From Synechococcus sp. RS9909 (GTDB taxonomy: Bacteria; Cyanobacteriota; Cyanobacteriia; PCC-6307; Cyanobiaceae), in assembly GCF_014279595.1 (NCBI RefSeq), contig NZ_CP047943.1:1550001-1614000 (forward strand): 64,000 nt of DNA, written 5' to 3'. The translations under genes were made by a program, and so were the position numbers. The notes beneath the pieces are model-generated. The model was not told where the DNA came from, did no database searches, and worked only from the letters and a program-made list of their open reading frames with translations. This document shows, in pieces, positions 1 through 8,706 of this stretch (positions within the stretch are counted from its first letter, which is position 1; every line of letters starts with the position of its first letter).

Positions 1-64
1 CTACGCAGTCGCTCCGCCAAGACGGGGAGAGATGTGCGTTTGCAACGGTGAAAACAGCAAACCG

Positions 65-589
65 TCAGCGCTGCCGCACGTCGGTGGCCGCCAGGCCGGA
101 GGCCATGTGATCAAAGGGCTGACGAATCACGGCACAACGATCGATCTCCAGACCCTCCGCCACCAGCCGTTCACAGAGCACCTCAGCCAGCAGGGTGATG
201 CTGCGCACGGTCGGACCCGTCGGCACTCCCAGGCTCTTGTAAGTGTCATCGAGTCCGTTCAACACCCGTTCGTTGAGGATGGTGCTGTCACCGGCCACCA
301 GGGCGTAGCTGGCATAGCGAAGGAAGTAATCCATATCGCGCAGACAGGCGGCCAGGCGTCGGGTGGTGTAGGCATTACCGCCGGGAAGCAGCAGTTCCGG
401 GTCGCCGGCAAACAGCCGCTGGCTCGCTTCGCGCACCACCTCCGCGGCTTCGCGGTTGATCAGTTCCACGGCCTTGAGCCGAATGGAAGCTTCCGAGAGA
501 TAGTCATCAATCCTGTCCATGGCGGAGCGATCGAGATAACGACCGAGCTGGTCGTAGCGGCCGATCAACCCGGTGATGGCATCACGCAT
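65..589 (-). CDS. apcF: Allophycocyanin beta-18 subunit (phycobilisome core)
   Basis: This encodes a 174-residue phycobiliprotein of the beta family. It replaces one ApcB in the terminal-emitter trimer of the phycobilisome core, which passes energy to PSII. The N-terminus MRDAIT is typical of ApcF; ApcB normally starts MQDAIT. The bilin-binding cysteine is about residue 82 in AACLRDMDY. The asparagine that is N-methylated in beta subunits is about residue 72 in GGNAYTTRR. The length is close to the family norm of 169 residues. The gene diverges from glnA across about 260 bp. No other phycobilisome gene is adjacent, as is usual for apcF. Identification is by family recall of motifs; ApcB is the only close alternative and fits less well. 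Confidence 0.93.
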   Translation of the reverse strand: MRDAITGLIGRYDQLGRYLDRSAMDRIDDYLSEASIRLKAVELINREAAEVVREASQRLFAGDPELLLPGGNAYTTRRLAACLRDMDYFLRYASYALVAGDSTILNERVLNGLDDTYKSLGVPTGPTVRSITLLAEVLCERLVAEGLEIDRCAVIRQPFDHMASGLAATDVRQR

Positions 590-773
590 GGCGCAGGCTT
601 AGACGATGACAAGCTGGAAAGTAACACCAGCGAACCGTGGAGAACGCTTTGGGTGGCTGCGATATGGCCCAATTGACAGAAACGGTTACCAAGCAGAAAA
701 TCGGCGCAGCCGCCACGCTGCAGGTGTCGACTGCGGCTGACGAGCGCGGGTCAGGACCGAGGACCCCAAAAAT

Positions 774-815
774 GTACGCATTGATACAAAAAGAGGGTCG
801 ATCCCTCCCTACGGT
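774..815 (+). promoter_or_regulatory. NtcA-activated promoter of glnA
   Basis: A perfect NtcA box GTA-N8-TAC lies at 774-787. It is followed after exactly 22 nt by a TAN3T -10 hexamer (TACGGT, 810-815). This is the class II geometry known for NtcA-activated cyanobacterial promoters. The glnA start codon follows 37 nt after the -10 element. The site lies in the apcF/glnA divergent spacer. Confidence 0.85.
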
Positions 816-852
816 CCGCCACGACTGAGGCTTCGTGCCACCCACATCATTC

Positions 853-2274
853 ATGGCCAAGACCGCACAGGACGTTCTCCGGCAGATCAAGGACGACGGC
901 ATTGAGCTGATCGACCTGAAGTTCACCGATCTGCATGGCAAGTGGCAGCACCTGACGGTCTGCGCCGACATGGTGGATGACCAGGCGTTCAGTGAAGGAC
1001 TGGCGTTCGACGGGTCATCGATCCGGGGCTGGAAAGCGATCAACGCCTCCGACATGGCGATGGTTCCCGATCCCAACACCGCCTGGATCGATCCTTTTTA
1101 TCGGCACAAGACCCTGAGCCTGATCTGTTCGATTCAGGATCCGCGCACCGGCGAGCCCTACGACCGCTGCCCCCGGGCCCTGGCGCAGAAAGCGCTGGCC
1201 TACCTCGCCGGCACAGGGCTGGCCGACACTGCATTCTTCGGTCCGGAGCCGGAATTCTTCCTGTTCGACGACGTCCGCTACAGCTCCAGTGAAGGAGGAT
1301 GTTTCTACAGCGTTGACACGATTGAAGCCCCCTGGAATTCCGGCCGACTGGAAGAAGGCGGCAATCTGGCCTACAAGATTCAGTTGAAGGAGGGTTATTT
1401 CCCTGTCGCCCCCAACGACACCGCCCAGGACATCCGCTCCGAGATGCTCCTGATGATGGGACAACTGGGGATTCCCATCGAAAAGCACCACCATGAGGTG
1501 GCCGGCGCCGGCCAGCACGAACTGGGCATGAAGTTCGCCGAGCTGATCCAGGCCGCCGACAACGTGATGACGTACAAATACGTGGTGCGGAACGTTGCCA
1601 AGAAATATGGCAAAACCGCCACCTTCATGCCGAAGCCGGTGTTCAACGACAACGGCAGTGGCATGCACGTGCACCAGAGCCTCTGGAAAGGCGGCCAACC
1701 CCTCTTTTTCGGCGAAGGCACCTACGCCAACCTCTCCCAGACCGCCCGTTGGTACATCGGCGGCATTCTCAGGCACGCCCCCTCCTTCCTCGCCTTCACC
1801 AACCCCACCACCAACAGCTACAAGCGCCTGGTGCCCGGCTTTGAAGCACCCGTGAACCTGGTGTATTCCGAGGGGAACCGCTCCGCCGCCGTGCGGATTC
1901 CGCTCACCGGCCCGAACCCGAAAGCGAAGCGTCTCGAGTTCCGTTCTGGCGATGCTCTGGCCAACCCCTACCTGGCCTTCACGGCGATGATGATGGCCGG
2001 TATCGACGGGATCAAGAACCAGATCGATCCCGGCGACGGCACTGATGTGGATCTGTTCGAGCTGCCCGCCGACGAGTTGGCGCAAATCGCCACCGTGCCC
2101 GCATCCCTGAACGGGGCTCTGGAGGCCCTCAACGCCGACAAGCACTATCTGATGGAAGGGGGTGTCTTCAGCGAAGACTTCATCAACAACTGGATCGACA
2201 TCAAATACGAGGAGGTGCAGCAGCTGCGACAGCGGCCCCACCCCCACGAATTCGTGATGTATTACGACGCCTGA
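853..2274 (+). CDS. glnA: Glutamine synthetase type I
   Basis: This 473-residue enzyme condenses glutamate and ammonium to glutamine with ATP, the entry point of nitrogen assimilation. GSI landmarks are visible: the beta-grasp N-terminus, [11 protein letters not shown], the [12 protein letters not shown] metal and glutamate site, and NRSAAVRIP near the active site. At the position of the enterobacterial adenylylation tyrosine (NLYDLP), this protein reads DLFELP. Phenylalanine there fits the known absence of adenylylation control in cyanobacteria. I chose ATG at 853 (MAKTAQDV) over the GTG at 835, because family members start at this point. Expression is probably NtcA-dependent, given the box upstream. 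No gene for a GS-inactivating factor is visible nearby. Confidence 0.98.
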   Translation: MAKTAQDVLRQIKDDGIELIDLKFTDLHGKWQHLTVCADMVDDQAFSEGLAFDGSSIRGWKAINASDMAMVPDPNTAWIDPFYRHKTLSLICSIQDPRTGEPYDRCPRALAQKALAYLAGTGLADTAFFGPEPEFFLFDDVRYSSSEGGCFYSVDTIEAPWNSGRLEEGGNLAYKIQLKEGYFPVAPNDTAQDIRSEMLLMMGQLGIPIEKHHHEVAGAGQHELGMKFAELIQAADNVMTYKYVVRNVAKKYGKTATFMPKPVFNDNGSGMHVHQSLWKGGQPLFFGEGTYANLSQTARWYIGGILRHAPSFLAFTNPTTNSYKRLVPGFEAPVNLVYSEGNRSAAVRIPLTGPNPKAKRLEFRSGDALANPYLAFTAMMMAGIDGIKNQIDPGDGTDVDLFELPADELAQIATVPASLNGALEALNADKHYLMEGGVFSEDFINNWIDIKYEEVQQLRQRPHPHEFVMYYDA

Positions 2275-2279
2275 TTCGA

Positions 2280-2531
2280 TCAGCGAAAGGCGTGCCTCAG
2301 CTGGGCCAGGGCGCTGTCATGCAAGTGGCGGCGGTGCTGGTCCCGCTGGGCCCAGGCCCGTTGCTGGGCCATGGCATTGCGGCCATCCAATCGGTCGGGA
2401 TGGGTTTCCATTTGCGCTAAAAGCGCCTCGTGGTGGCGCTGGTCCTGAGCATGGTGATCAGACCAGGCGACGAATTCAGCGGCTGCCCGCTGGCGACGCT
2501 CCAACAGGTTGCGGCGATCACGATCGGTCAT
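2280..2531 (-). CDS. Conserved small hypothetical protein
   Basis: This is an 83-residue, strongly charged soluble protein rich in Arg, Gln and His, with no membrane segment or recognised motif. It is probably all helical, as runs such as RRQRAAAEFVAWSDHH suggest a coiled or helical fold. It lies in the gap between glnA and the methyltransferase on the opposite strand and ends 5 nt from the glnA stop. I do not recognise a function. It could be a lineage-restricted Synechococcus protein. Confidence 0.5.
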   Translation of the reverse strand: MTDRDRRNLLERRQRAAAEFVAWSDHHAQDQRHHEALLAQMETHPDRLDGRNAMAQQRAWAQRDQHRRHLHDSALAQLRHAFR

Positions 2532-2670
2532 GGCTGAAGCCTCCGATTCCTGCCATCAGTCTGTAGCAACCACTACCGTTTTTCCGGGCTGCGACATGAA
2601 ACGTGCCATGGTCACGCCGGCAGGCTCCGGTGAGCTGGAATGGGCAGCATCTGGATGCCCGACTGCCGCG

Positions 2671-3732
2671 ATGGCGACGCCCACTCTCACTGAAATCGCC
2701 TACCGCACCCTGCAGCAGAGCCGCAGCCTGGCGGGCCTCGCGCACAAGGAATTGAGCACCAAGCTCATGGAGTGGGTCGCTCCGGAGGCCACCCCCCAAA
2801 CCGAAGCGGTGCCCCAGGAGATGTTTCTGGAGCTGCGCCGTTCCCTCGCCGCCCTTGAGGATCAAGACTGGCAAGACGCCGAAGCGGGGCTCTACCCCAC
2901 CCGTCAGCTTTTCGATCTCCCCTGGGTCGACTGGGCCACCCGCTATCCCCGGCTCTGGCTCGATCTGCCCTCCACCTGGATGCGGCGCAAAGATCGGAAT
3001 GTGCGCGACCTGCCCGATGAGGCGCAGGATGCGCTCTACCCCTCCTATTACCTACAGAACTTTCACCATCAAACCGATGGCTACCTGAGCGACCACTCCG
3101 CGGAGCTCTACGACCTCCAGGTCGAGATCCTCTTCAACGGCTCTGCTGATGCCATGCGCAGGCGCGTGATCGCCCCCCTGCTGCGCGGTGTCCGCCGATT
3201 TAACAACCGCCCGGCCGCCGCCCTGAAGGTGCTCGATGTGGCCACGGGAACGGGGCGAACCCTGCATCAGATCCGGGCTGCGCTCCCCGACGCCACCCTG
3301 ATCGGCCTGGATCTGTCCGAGGCCTATCTGCGTCAGGCGAATCGTTGGCTGAACCAGGGCCGGCAGGGTCTGGTGCAACTGTTGCAGGGCAATGGCGAAG
3401 CCCTCCCCTTCGCCGACGGCAGCATGCAGGCGGTGACCTGCGTGTTCCTGCTGCATGAGTTGCCCGGCGACGCGCGTCAGGCCGTGCTTGCAGAGTGCTA
3501 TCGCGTGCTCGAACCCGGCGGCGTTCTGGTGCTGGCCGATTCGATTCAGCTGGCTGATTCCCCCCAGTTCAGCGTGGCGATGGAGAATTTCCGCCGCGCC
3601 TTCCACGAGCCTTACTACCCGGATTACATCCGCGATGACATCGACGCCAGGCTCAGCGCAGCCGGCTTCCAGGGGATCACGGCCGAGTCCCACTTCATGA
3701 CGCGGGTCTGGGCCGCCCAGAAAACCCCATAA
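2671..3732 (+). CDS. Class I SAM-dependent methyltransferase
   Basis: This 353-residue protein has a long N-terminal extension (about residues 1-180) followed by a Rossmann methyltransferase domain. Motif I is VLDVATGTG at about 188-196 and motif II is LIGLDLS. A Methyltransf_11-like motif (YRVLEPGGVLVLAD) lies near residue 285. The N-terminal part, with a PSYYLQNFHHQTDGYLS segment, is shared by cyanobacterial and plastid methyltransferases of unknown substrate. Similarity to ubiquinone and menaquinone methylases is only at fold level. ATG at 2671 begins MATPTLTEIAYRTL, the point where the family sequence begins. An upstream in-frame ORF extension to 2509 overlaps the antisense gene and looks non-coding. 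Confidence 0.8.
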   Translation: MATPTLTEIAYRTLQQSRSLAGLAHKELSTKLMEWVAPEATPQTEAVPQEMFLELRRSLAALEDQDWQDAEAGLYPTRQLFDLPWVDWATRYPRLWLDLPSTWMRRKDRNVRDLPDEAQDALYPSYYLQNFHHQTDGYLSDHSAELYDLQVEILFNGSADAMRRRVIAPLLRGVRRFNNRPAAALKVLDVATGTGRTLHQIRAALPDATLIGLDLSEAYLRQANRWLNQGRQGLVQLLQGNGEALPFADGSMQAVTCVFLLHELPGDARQAVLAECYRVLEPGGVLVLADSIQLADSPQFSVAMENFRRAFHEPYYPDYIRDDIDARLSAAGFQGITAESHFMTRVWAAQKTP

Positions 3733-3805
3733 GGTTTTCCTGACACGGGCTCTTGCGCCGGGAGCTCTCGACCATAAGGTGCTCCTATCCCTGTTGCGGG
3801 AGTCC

Positions 3806-4123
3806 ATGACCAACCCCTTTCGTTTGCGCTGGCTTCAGGGCTGGACCTTCCAGCTGGTGCTGATGGAGGGAAAGGTTCAGGTTGAAGCCCATGGCTTCGG
3901 CATCTGTCTGCGCACAGCCCTCTTCCCAGGTGAAAGCCCCCACGCTGCCGCTGATCGCCTCGTGCTGGCAGAAGATCGCCGTCGCCGCGCCCTCCATCAG
4001 GCCTGGATTCGCGGACAGGATCTGCCCCAGGCCAGCCCCCAGGTGGTGCCCAACCTTGACGCACCCCGCCCCGAGGCACCGGAATCGCTGGTGGTGGTCC
4101 ACCCCGAACCCCTGGCGGCCTGA
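3806..4123 (+). CDS. Conserved hypothetical protein
   Basis: This is a 105-residue soluble protein with a compact N-terminal beta-rich part (MTNPFRLRWLQGWTFQLVLMEG) and a proline-rich tail. ATG at 3806 has a purine-rich GCGGGAG stretch 5-11 nt upstream. It probably belongs to a family of small proteins restricted to picocyanobacteria. I cannot assign a function. The neighbours give no operon hint: it follows the methyltransferase by 73 nt on the same strand. Confidence 0.55.
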   Translation: MTNPFRLRWLQGWTFQLVLMEGKVQVEAHGFGICLRTALFPGESPHAAADRLVLAEDRRRRALHQAWIRGQDLPQASPQVVPNLDAPRPEAPESLVVVHPEPLAA

Positions 4124-4155
4124 GCACTTCGCCACCAACCGCTGACTCGCCCGCC

Positions 4156-4452
4156 TCAGCGTTGCGCCAGGATCCAGCCCAGGAGCAGGCCCGGTCCACC
4201 CCAGCGCAAAGCGCGCCAGAACCACCAACCGGAGGGCCTCAGGTTCAGTCTCTGCCGCTCCGGCAGTGCTTCAAGCAGCTGACGCAGCAGGGCCTGGCGT
4301 TGCCGCAAACGCACGCGCTGCTGCCGGCCATGGCCCCTAGTCCTGACGGGAGCGGAGAGTTGCTGCTCAACCCGCAACCAGGCCCCCAGGCGATGCAACA
4401 GCCCTTGGTGTGTCAACAGCCTTTGTTGTTTCAACAGCCTTTGCCGCGCCAT
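4156..4452 (-). CDS. Small basic protein with C-terminal membrane segment
   Basis: This is a 98-residue protein rich in Arg and Gln. Its only hydrophobic stretch is at the C-terminus (PSGWWFWRALRWGGPGLLLGWILAQR), so it looks tail-anchored with a long basic cytoplasmic region. I took ATG at 4452 because sequence further upstream is Arg/Trp-rich and looks like frame noise. There is no recognised domain. It could be spurious, as high-GC DNA gives open frames readily, but the clean tail anchor argues for a real gene. Confidence 0.4.
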   Translation of the reverse strand: MARQRLLKQQRLLTHQGLLHRLGAWLRVEQQLSAPVRTRGHGRQQRVRLRQRQALLRQLLEALPERQRLNLRPSGWWFWRALRWGGPGLLLGWILAQR

Positions 4453-4529
4453 CGGTTGCCGTCGCCCTGAAGGCATGGCTCCATTCCGACGCCACAGCCT
4501 CCAGGATAGGAATCCGCCTCTTTGCTGCC

Positions 4530-4784
4530 ATGGCTCCCTCCACCGCCTCCTGGCCCGACACCGCACCGGACCTGGCCCGGACCCTGCATGCGCAGCTGAG
4601 CCTGAACGATCGCAACTGGCATCAGCTGAAAACCGATCCGGATCGCCGCGCCGCTGAACTCCTCGCCGGCGCCCTGGCCCAGTTGCTTCAGGGTGGACAG
4701 CGCGAGGACGTGGACGCGCTCCTGTGCCAGGGACTGCGTTGGCTCAGACGGGAACTGAAGGATCCAGGCTGCCCGCACCGCTGA
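4530..4784 (+). CDS. DUF6439-type small cyanobacterial protein
   Basis: This is an 84-residue helical protein. Its closing segment (GLRWLRRELKDPGCP) and central part (NDRNWHQLKTDPDRRAAELLAGALAQLL) match my recall of the picocyanobacterial DUF6439 family, whose function is unknown. ATG at 4530 starts MAPSTASWPDTAPDLARTL. Its last 41 nt overlap convergently the 3' end of the anti-sigma kinase gene. Confidence 0.7.
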   Translation: MAPSTASWPDTAPDLARTLHAQLSLNDRNWHQLKTDPDRRAAELLAGALAQLLQGGQREDVDALLCQGLRWLRRELKDPGCPHR

Positions 4785-5265
4785 CGGCAGGGCGGACCGA
4801 GACGGCATCAGGCCGGCGACAGGCCACCTGAAGACGATTGCCGCGCTGACTCCAGCGCACATCGTCGAAGCACTGGTGGATCAGAAACAGGCCGCGGCCA
4901 TGGTCGATATCCAGGCGGCTGGGGAGATCGCCGCGGCGGGCATGGGCCGGCAAGCCCGCACCCTCATCCTGGATCTGCCAGACCAACCAGTTGGGGGTGA
5001 GGATGCGTCGCACCCGCAGGCATTTGCGGGGATCGCCGGCATTGCCATGGCGCACCGCATTCACCAGAGCCTCCTGCAGGCCGAGCTCGAGGCGACAACA
5101 GGTGTCGCGGCAGCGCACGGGCTCGAGAAGCAGCTCCAGCAGTGGACTGAGCTGCAGCGTGGACGGCAGGATGAAATCCGCCCAGCGGAACATGGGCGCC
5201 ACGCCAAAGGACTGCAGCAGACTCTGCAGTGGGTCAACGCTGACGCTCCGTTGCCCGGACGACAT
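4744..5265 (-). CDS. Anti-sigma factor/serine kinase of RsbW-SpoIIAB type (HATPase)
   Basis: This 173-residue single-domain GHKL ATPase carries an N box (LQEALVNAVRHGN), a G1 box (IQDEGAG) and a G2 box (DHGRGLFLIHQCF). It lacks a histidine phosphoacceptor domain, which identifies it as a switch kinase. Such kinases bind a sigma factor or other partner and phosphorylate an anti-anti-sigma STAS protein. A matching STAS protein is encoded at 47656-48003, although the two genes are 42 kb apart. The C-terminal about 25 residues are Pro/Ser-rich and variable. The sigma target cannot be read from the sequence. Confidence 0.85.
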   Translation of the reverse strand: MSSGQRSVSVDPLQSLLQSFGVAPMFRWADFILPSTLQLSPLLELLLEPVRCRDTCCRLELGLQEALVNAVRHGNAGDPRKCLRVRRILTPNWLVWQIQDEGAGLPAHARRGDLPSRLDIDHGRGLFLIHQCFDDVRWSQRGNRLQVACRRPDAVSVRPAVSGAGSLDPSVPV

Positions 5266-5316
5266 CGCAGATCCTGCATCCTGTTTCGACCATACCGGGA
5301 TGCGGACCGGCTGCCA

Positions 5317-6045
5317 CTACCGCCTGGAGCTGGATCGACGGGCCAGCAGAGAGGGGTGATTGAGGATGGCATCCATCAGGCGCACGCCTCGGAGCTGGTT
5401 GATCAGGGGCATGTGGCCTTCCGGCGCCGTGATCGACCAGTCGAACGCACCGGGATACCGGGTCCAGACCCCGTCGAGCTTCCAGCCGATCCGCGGCCAA
5501 AGGCGGTCGTAGCGGCCATTGAGGCCCTCCAGGAGACGGGCCTGCACACTGAAACCGAAGCGCCCCTGGGAGTAAGCCAACCAGAGACGATCGAGCGTGA
5601 CCAGATCCTGCCCCGGCATGGCAGGAACTTCGCTGAAGTACACGTAACCGCGGCGCTCCGCCTCCGCACCGGCCAGGCGGCGGAGAATGGCGCTGGTGCT
5701 GCGGTCGGCATCCTCGAACCGCTCGGCCAACAGATCCCGCTGCAACGGGCCGTAATCGATGCCGACCGACGAGGGGGCCTGGAACCAGCCATCGCAAGTG
5801 CCGAGCAGGGCGGGCAACACCTGGGGCTGATGGCGTTGCAACACCTGCAGCAACCAGCCGGCTTCCCAGGCGTCGCCGGCCGGATCAAAAGCCGCAAGAG
5901 CAGCAGAACCGAGCGCCGCGATCTCGCTAGCCCTGGATTCCAGCGTGGGGATCAGGGAGCGACGCTGCCGGGTGGAGCCGCTGCTGAAGCGTTCCAACAG
6001 TTCTTCAGCGCTGAGGCTGGTGCTGGGGGAGGAACCGGAAAGCAT
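5317..6045 (-). CDS. gun4: GUN4 porphyrin-binding regulator of Mg-chelatase
   Basis: This 242-residue protein binds protoporphyrin IX and Mg-protoporphyrin and stimulates Mg-chelatase at the first committed step of chlorophyll synthesis. The N-terminal helical bundle (about 1-90) is followed by the GUN4 core (about 95-230). Core motifs are LDRLWLAYSQGRFGFSVQ, LWPRIGW and the W-x6-PEGHMPLINQLRG segment that forms the porphyrin-binding cleft. Length and domain order match cyanobacterial Gun4. It is transcribed divergently from mnmH with only 40 bp between starts, so any promoters must overlap. Confidence 0.92.
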   Translation of the reverse strand: MLSGSSPSTSLSAEELLERFSSGSTRQRRSLIPTLESRASEIAALGSAALAAFDPAGDAWEAGWLLQVLQRHQPQVLPALLGTCDGWFQAPSSVGIDYGPLQRDLLAERFEDADRSTSAILRRLAGAEAERRGYVYFSEVPAMPGQDLVTLDRLWLAYSQGRFGFSVQARLLEGLNGRYDRLWPRIGWKLDGVWTRYPGAFDWSITAPEGHMPLINQLRGVRLMDAILNHPSLLARRSSSRR

Positions 6046-6085
6046 GGGTCAGGGCCGGCGCTGACGGGCTCGGCGTTGGCCCACT

Positions 6086-7150
6086 ATGTCAGGCATGGGC
6101 CCATCGACTTCACTCGAGCTGGAGACCTTCCGTTGCACGGCAGGTGCTCTGGTGGACGTGCGCAGCCCATCGGAATTCCGGCAGGGCCACTGGCCCGGCG
6201 CGATCAATCTGCCGTTGTTCAGCGATGCCCAACGGGCCGAGGTGGGTCTCACCTACAAAACCGTTGGCCGGGAGGAGGCGATCCAGCTGGGCCTGGAGGC
6301 GGTGGGCCCGCGGCTGGCCAGCCTGGCCACACAGCTGCGGAAGGTTGCGGCTCCAACGCAAGACTCCGCTTCTGGCGCAGCCGTGCGCATCTATTGCTGG
6401 CGCGGCGGCATGCGTTCCGGCAGCGTGGCCTGGCTGGCCCAGCTGATCGGCCTGTCCCCCGTGCTGCTGGCGGGGGGCTACAAGACCTATCGCCGCTGGG
6501 TACTGCAGCAGTTCACACGCCCATGGCGTCTGCATCTGCTGGGAGGACGCACAGGAACCGGCAAAACCGACCTGTTGCTGAGCCTGCAGCGGCATGGTGT
6601 GGCCGTGGTGGATCTCGAAGGACTCGCCCATCACCGCGGCAGCAGCTTCGGCGGTCTGGGCCAGCCGGAACAACCGAGCACGGAGCACTACGAAAATCTG
6701 CTGGCGGAGCAGCTGGAGCACCATCGTGCGCACGGAGCGGCGCAGATCTGGCTGGAAGCGGAGAGCGCCCAGGTGGGACGGTGCCGTATCCCCCAGGCCC
6801 TGTTTCAGCAGATGCGGGAGGCGCCCGTGCTGGAAATCCAACGCAGCCTGGAGGAACGCATCGCCCAACTGGTCAAGGTCTACGCCCCCCTGGGAGCCGC
6901 CCCCCTGCAGGCAGCGACGGAACGGATCAGCCGTCGTCTCGGCCCCCAGCGCACCAAGCAAGCGCTTGACGCGATTCAAGACGCTGACTGGGCGACGGCC
7001 TGCCGGGCGATGCTCGATTACTACGACCGCTGCTACGACCATGAGCTCGCCCGGGCTGTGAAGCGCCGGGAGGTTGATCTGCAGGGGCTGAATCTGGAGC
7101 AGTCCACCCAGGTGCTGCTGGAGCAGGGCTTGCTGGATTGGTCGGTTTAG
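6086..7150 (+). CDS. mnmH: tRNA 2-selenouridine synthase
   Basis: This is a 354-residue SelU/MnmH enzyme. It replaces sulfur by selenium (through a geranylated intermediate) at the 2-thiouridine wobble base of Lys, Glu and Gln tRNAs. The N-terminal rhodanese domain has DVRSPSEF and the active-site Cys104 in YCWRGGMRS. It is followed by a P-loop domain with GGRTGTGKT at 153-161. Both halves are complete. No selD is seen in the window, so a selenophosphate source must lie elsewhere if selenation occurs. ATG at 6095 is an alternative start. Confidence 0.93.
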   Translation: MSGMGPSTSLELETFRCTAGALVDVRSPSEFRQGHWPGAINLPLFSDAQRAEVGLTYKTVGREEAIQLGLEAVGPRLASLATQLRKVAAPTQDSASGAAVRIYCWRGGMRSGSVAWLAQLIGLSPVLLAGGYKTYRRWVLQQFTRPWRLHLLGGRTGTGKTDLLLSLQRHGVAVVDLEGLAHHRGSSFGGLGQPEQPSTEHYENLLAEQLEHHRAHGAAQIWLEAESAQVGRCRIPQALFQQMREAPVLEIQRSLEERIAQLVKVYAPLGAAPLQAATERISRRLGPQRTKQALDAIQDADWATACRAMLDYYDRCYDHELARAVKRREVDLQGLNLEQSTQVLLEQGLLDWSV

Positions 7151-7180
7151 TGTTGGCGTTTGGCCTGCTGGGGGACCGCA

Positions 7181-7600
7181 ATGGCAGAAGACACAAACGC
7201 TGGGGCAGCGAACAGCGCCGGGCAGGCGGCGGCGGCCATCCAGTTTTTCCGGGGTGTGAATGAGCCGGTGGTACCCGACATCCGCCTCACCCGCAGCCGT
7301 GATGGACGCACCGGCCAGGCGATGTTCGTGTTCGAGGAACCGGATGCCCTGGCACCGGAGAGCATGGGTGACATCACCGGCATGTTCCTGGTGGATGAGG
7401 AAGGCACCCTGGTGACCCGGGAGGTGAAGGCCCGCTTTGTGAACGGCAAACCGAGCGCGATCGAGGCCACCTACACCTGGAAGAGCGAAGTGGACTTTGA
7501 GCGATTCATGCGCTTCGCCCAGCGCTACGCCGATGCCCATGACCTGGGCTATTCGCAGAATTCCGGCAACAATGCCGAGGACGCTGACGGGAACGGGTGA
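7181..7600 (+). CDS. psb28: Photosystem II assembly protein Psb28
   Basis: This 139-residue protein associates with CP47-containing PSII assembly intermediates on the cytoplasmic side of the thylakoid. The core matches the family: [44 protein letters not shown] and FMRFAQRYA. It has an N-terminal extension of about 20 residues (Ala/Gly/Asn-rich) and an acidic Asn/Asp/Gly tail that shorter orthologues lack. ATG at 7181 follows a GGGG stretch. The stop overlaps the GTG of the next gene by 4 nt, which suggests translational coupling. Confidence 0.95.
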   Translation: MAEDTNAGAANSAGQAAAAIQFFRGVNEPVVPDIRLTRSRDGRTGQAMFVFEEPDALAPESMGDITGMFLVDEEGTLVTREVKARFVNGKPSAIEATYTWKSEVDFERFMRFAQRYADAHDLGYSQNSGNNAEDADGNG

Positions 7601-8706
7601 AGCTGCCCCAATGGCTTGGACTGGCGGCCCTCGTGGCCGCGGTCGTCCTGCTCTGGACGCTGAAAGACGTCCTGATCCATTGCTTTGCCGCCATCGTGTT
7701 GGCGATGGCGCTCTGCACCCTGGTGGGTCGGCTGCGCCAACGCCTGCCCATGCCCAGACCCCTGGCCCTGCTGGTCTGCCTGGTGGGTCTGGCTCTGGTG
7801 ATCGGCATCGGCGCCGCGATCGTCGTGCCGCCCTTCACCACCCAGTTTCATCAGTTGCTCCTGCAGCTGCCCGCCGCTGCCCGCGAGTTGAAATCGCTCG
7901 CGATCCAGAGCATCAACGGCATTTCCGGCATGGTGTATGGCTCGGGAACGGCGGCCAGCTGGAGTGAGCGCCTCTTCCCCGATGGCGTGAACAACTGGCC
8001 CGACGGTTCCGCCCTCGCCTCCGGACTGGGGGGGAGCCTTCAGGGACTGCTCGGGCTCGCCGGCAATCTGGGCAGCGGCCTGGTGCAGATCGTGTTTGTG
8101 ATCGCCGTGAGCCTGATGGTGGCCGTGCAGCCCCAGGCCTACCGCGAGGTGGCGATTCTGCTGGTGCCCTCCTTCTATCGGCGCCGGGCCCGGGAGATCC
8201 TGCTGCAGTGTGGTGATGCGCTGAGCAGCTGGATGGTGGGGCTGCTGATCAGCTCCCTCTGCGTGGCCGTGCTGGCGGGCATCGGCCTCTCCCTGCTCGG
8301 CGTGCGCCTGGTGATGGCGAACGCCCTGCTGGCGGGGCTGCTCAATGTGATCCCCAACGTGGGGCCCACGATGAGCACGATCTTTCCCATGGCGATGGCC
8401 CTTCTGGATGCCCCCTGGAAATCCCTGGCGGTGCTGGGCCTCTACGTGGTGATTCAACACCTGGAGAGCTACGTGATCACCCCTTCGGTGATGCACCACC
8501 AGGTGAAATTGCTCCCTGGCCTTACCCTCACGGCCCAGTTTGTCTTCACGGTGTTGTTCGGCCCCCTCGGTCTGCTGCTCGCCCTGCCCTTGGCGGTGGT
8601 GCTGCAGGTGCTGATCCGGGAGGTGGTGATTCACGACATGCTCGACCGCTGGAAACCGGCCCATCGCCACCGGCTCAACCGCCAGCTTCCCCACCAGGCC
8701 CGATGA
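7597..8706 (+). CDS. AI-2E family transporter, copy 1
   Basis: This is a 369-residue multi-pass membrane protein of the AI-2E/PerM (UPF0118) family. It has paired N-terminal hairpin helices, a periplasmic region around 80-140, and the conserved C-terminal block ([45 protein letters not shown]). Members export small molecules or act as Na+/H+ antiporters; no substrate can be read here. GTG at 7597 overlaps the psb28 stop and its own stop overlaps the next gene (ATGA), so the three genes probably form one transcript. Confidence 0.88.
   Translation: MKLPQWLGLAALVAAVVLLWTLKDVLIHCFAAIVLAMALCTLVGRLRQRLPMPRPLALLVCLVGLALVIGIGAAIVVPPFTTQFHQLLLQLPAAARELKSLAIQSINGISGMVYGSGTAASWSERLFPDGVNNWPDGSALASGLGGSLQGLLGLAGNLGSGLVQIVFVIAVSLMVAVQPQAYREVAILLVPSFYRRRAREILLQCGDALSSWMVGLLISSLCVAVLAGIGLSLLGVRLVMANALLAGLLNVIPNVGPTMSTIFPMAMALLDAPWKSLAVLGLYVVIQHLESYVITPSVMHHQVKLLPGLTLTAQFVFTVLFGPLGLLLALPLAVVLQVLIREVVIHDMLDRWKPAHRHRLNRQLPHQAR

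Noticed and set aside
1-64. Gene remnant at the left edge
   Set aside because: Only 64 bases precede the apcF stop; no start, stop pair or family text can be supported.
4876-6969. Open frame of 697 codons on the plus strand
   Set aside because: It is antisense to the anti-sigma kinase and gun4 genes and runs into mnmH out of frame. The composition is Gly/Ala/Gln/Arg-rich as expected for a shadow frame in high-GC DNA, and no domain is visible.
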